Source: MnTg04 sp036443455
GTDB taxonomy: Bacteria > Pseudomonadota > Gammaproteobacteria > Steroidobacterales > MnTg04
Assembly: GCA_036443455.1 (NCBI GenBank)
Contig: JAZFYI010000121.1
Coordinates: forward strand, 1 to 6,293
Direction of reading: 5' to 3'
DNA length: 6,293 nt
Shown: piece by piece, positions 4,854-6,293 of the stretch
Layout of the letters: each line of letters begins with the position of its first letter
Numbering within the stretch: the first letter of the stretch is position 1
Made by a program: the position numbers and the translations under genes
Notes under the pieces: model-generated
What the model was told of the DNA's origin: nothing
What the model saw: the letters and a program-made list of their open reading frames with translations, nothing else
Databases searched by the model: none

Positions 4854-6293
4854 TCAGGTACTCTCTTCGTTCTCAAACCAATGGGCCCGGGCCGCCATGA
4901 TCAACTTGGCCGCCCGCTCTGCATCCAGACCCTCGACGTCCTCCAGATCCAGCACCGCCTGTTCGGCCAGGTCCTCACGGGTAATGACCCCATGGCTTGC
5001 CAGCTGAAAAGCCAGCGCTTTGTCCATGTTTTCCAGTTCCAGCAGGTCAGTTGCGGGCTCAACTTCATCCAGGCGCTCTTGTTTGACAATCGCCAGGGTC
5101 AGCAATACGTCCCTGGCCCGGTTTCTCAGTTCGCTGACAATGGTCTCGTTGAACTCCTCGATGCCGAGCAATTCAGAGTTAGGCACATAGGCTATCTCCT
5201 CGACCGAAGAAAACCCTTCCTGGACCAGGATGATCGCGACGTCTTCATCGACATCGAGCTGTTCCATGAACATCGTGACCAGTTCCTTCGCTTCTTCTTC
5301 TGTTTTGGTCTGGGCATCCGCCTCATCCATAACATTGAGCTCCCAGCCGGATAATTCGCTGGCCAGCCGGATATTCTGACCGCCCCTGCCGATGGCCTGG
5401 GAGAGTTTTTCGGCATCGACCGATATGTCCATGCTGTGTTTATCCTCATCGACCACGATGGAAAGCACCTCGGCCGGCGACATCGCATTGACCACGAACT
5501 GCGCCGGATCCTCGTTCCACAGGATAATGTCGACCCGTTCGCCCGCCAGCTCATTGGATACCGCCTGCACCCTGGACCCGCGCATACCCACGCAGGCGCC
5601 GACCGGGTCAATCCGGTTGTCATTGCTTTTCACGGCAATCTTCGCGCGCAGCCCCGGATCGCGCGCGGCGCCCAGGATCTCGACCAGGCCCTGCCCGACC
5701 TCGGGCACTTCCAGTTTGAACATCTCGAGCAAAAACTCCGAAGATGTCCGGGTCAGAAACAATTGTGGCCCGCGTATTTCTTCGCGAACCTCACGCAACA
5801 GACCCTTGACCCGCTCGTTGTTACGCAGGGGCTCGCGCGGAATCAGGTGTTCACGTGGGATGAAAGCCTCCGCATTGCCGCCCAGGTCAACATAGGCGCC
5901 ATTACGATCGACGCGCTTGACCATGCCGCTGAGCAGCTCGCCAACCCGGTCCTGGTATTCTTCGAAGACCTGTTTACGTTCTGCTTCGCGGACTTTCTGG
6001 ACGATGACCTGCTTGGCCGTCTGGGCGCCGATACGCCCGAAATCGACCGACTCCATCGGCACTTCTACATATTCGCCGGGCTGAGCATCCGGATCGATGT
6101 CCACGGCATCGATCATGCGCAGTTCGTGATCCGGTATTTCCAGCTCGGTCGAGTCATCTTCGAACACCAGCCAGCGCTGAAAGGTCTCGTAGTCACCGGT
6201 CTCGCGGTCGATCGCGACCCGGACGTCAATATCGTCCCTGTGGCACTTGCGTGTCGCCGAGGCAAGCGCTGCTTCGATCGCCTCGAAAATAAT
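4854..6293 (-). CDS. nusA: Transcription termination/antitermination factor NusA, lacking its first codons
   Basis: NusA binds RNA polymerase and nascent RNA, promotes pausing and intrinsic termination, and joins antitermination complexes on rRNA operons. The open frame continues to the window edge, giving 479 residues. Alignment by eye to E. coli suggests only about 21 N-terminal residues are missing. The in-frame GTG at 6165-6167 is an internal valine within RRWLV-like sequence (here RWLVFEDD), not the start. Counting from the edge, the polymerase-binding N-terminal domain comes first, then S1 (about 116-183), KH1 with GMRG (236-239), KH2 with GRGG (302-305), and two acidic helix-hairpin-helix repeats (about 340-400 and 414-474). 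The second repeat carries the LAEQAVLDLEDVEGL pattern. These repeats bind the alpha C-terminal domain in E. coli and occlude RNA binding. It is followed by infB after 17 bp. Its promoter and the upstream rimP expected from E. coli lie outside the window. Confidence 0.98.
   Translation of the reverse strand: MIFEAIEAALASATRKCHRDDIDVRVAIDRETGDYETFQRWLVFEDDSTELEIPDHELRMIDAVDIDPDAQPGEYVEVPMESVDFGRIGAQTAKQVIVQKVREAERKQVFEEYQDRVGELLSGMVKRVDRNGAYVDLGGNAEAFIPREHLIPREPLRNNERVKGLLREVREEIRGPQLFLTRTSSEFLLEMFKLEVPEVGQGLVEILGAARDPGLRAKIAVKSNDNRIDPVGACVGMRGSRVQAVSNELAGERVDIILWNEDPAQFVVNAMSPAEVLSIVVDEDKHSMDISVDAEKLSQAIGRGGQNIRLASELSGWELNVMDEADAQTKTEEEAKELVTMFMEQLDVDEDVAIILVQEGFSSVEEIAYVPNSELLGIEEFNETIVSELRNRARDVLLTLAIVKQERLDEVEPATDLLELENMDKALAFQLASHGVITREDLAEQAVLDLEDVEGLDAERAAKLIMAARAHWFENEEST

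Noticed and set aside
6165..6167. GTG as the nusA start codon
   Set aside because: The frame stays open to the window edge, and the 42 upstream codons match the NusA N-terminal domain (for example IIFEAIEAALASATRK).

Overview
The window is a stretch of a conserved bacterial transcription-translation operon, read entirely from the minus strand. In transcription order, from high to low coordinates, the genes are nusA (5' end cut off by the window edge), infB, rbfA, truB, rpsO and pnp (3' end cut off). This is the gene order of the Escherichia coli nusA-pnp region. Protein-level similarity to the E. coli proteins as I remember them is high throughout: a NusA with two C-terminal acidic repeats, an IF2 with a lysine/glutamate-rich N-terminal arm, and an 89-residue S15. 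This points to a gammaproteobacterium of moderately high GC content. I cannot assign a genus from the sequence.

Layout: nusA (4854-6293, partial) is followed after 17 bp by infB (2320-4836), and after 10 bp by rbfA (1926-2309). rbfA overlaps truB (1010-1933) by 8 bp. A 103-bp gap then carries a plausible sigma70 promoter, an AT-rich upstream element and a GC-rich leader hairpin in front of rpsO (637-906). A 32-bp gap carrying a strong Shine-Dalgarno leads to pnp, which starts with GTG at 604 and runs off the window at position 1. No stretch longer than 300 bases lacks a gene. I see no mobile element, tRNA, CRISPR array or transferred segment.

The genes form one functional theme. NusA tunes RNA polymerase pausing, termination and antitermination. 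IF2 starts translation. RbfA and S15 build the 30S subunit. TruB modifies tRNA. PNPase degrades and processes RNA. The tight spacing implies co-transcription from a promoter outside the window, with rpsO-pnp also served by the internal promoter.

I found no previously undescribed system. The points worth a second look are regulatory: three possible RNA or DNA stem-loops around rpsO, the apparent lack of E. coli-style internal starts in infB, and very long antisense open frames that codon avoidance appears to explain.
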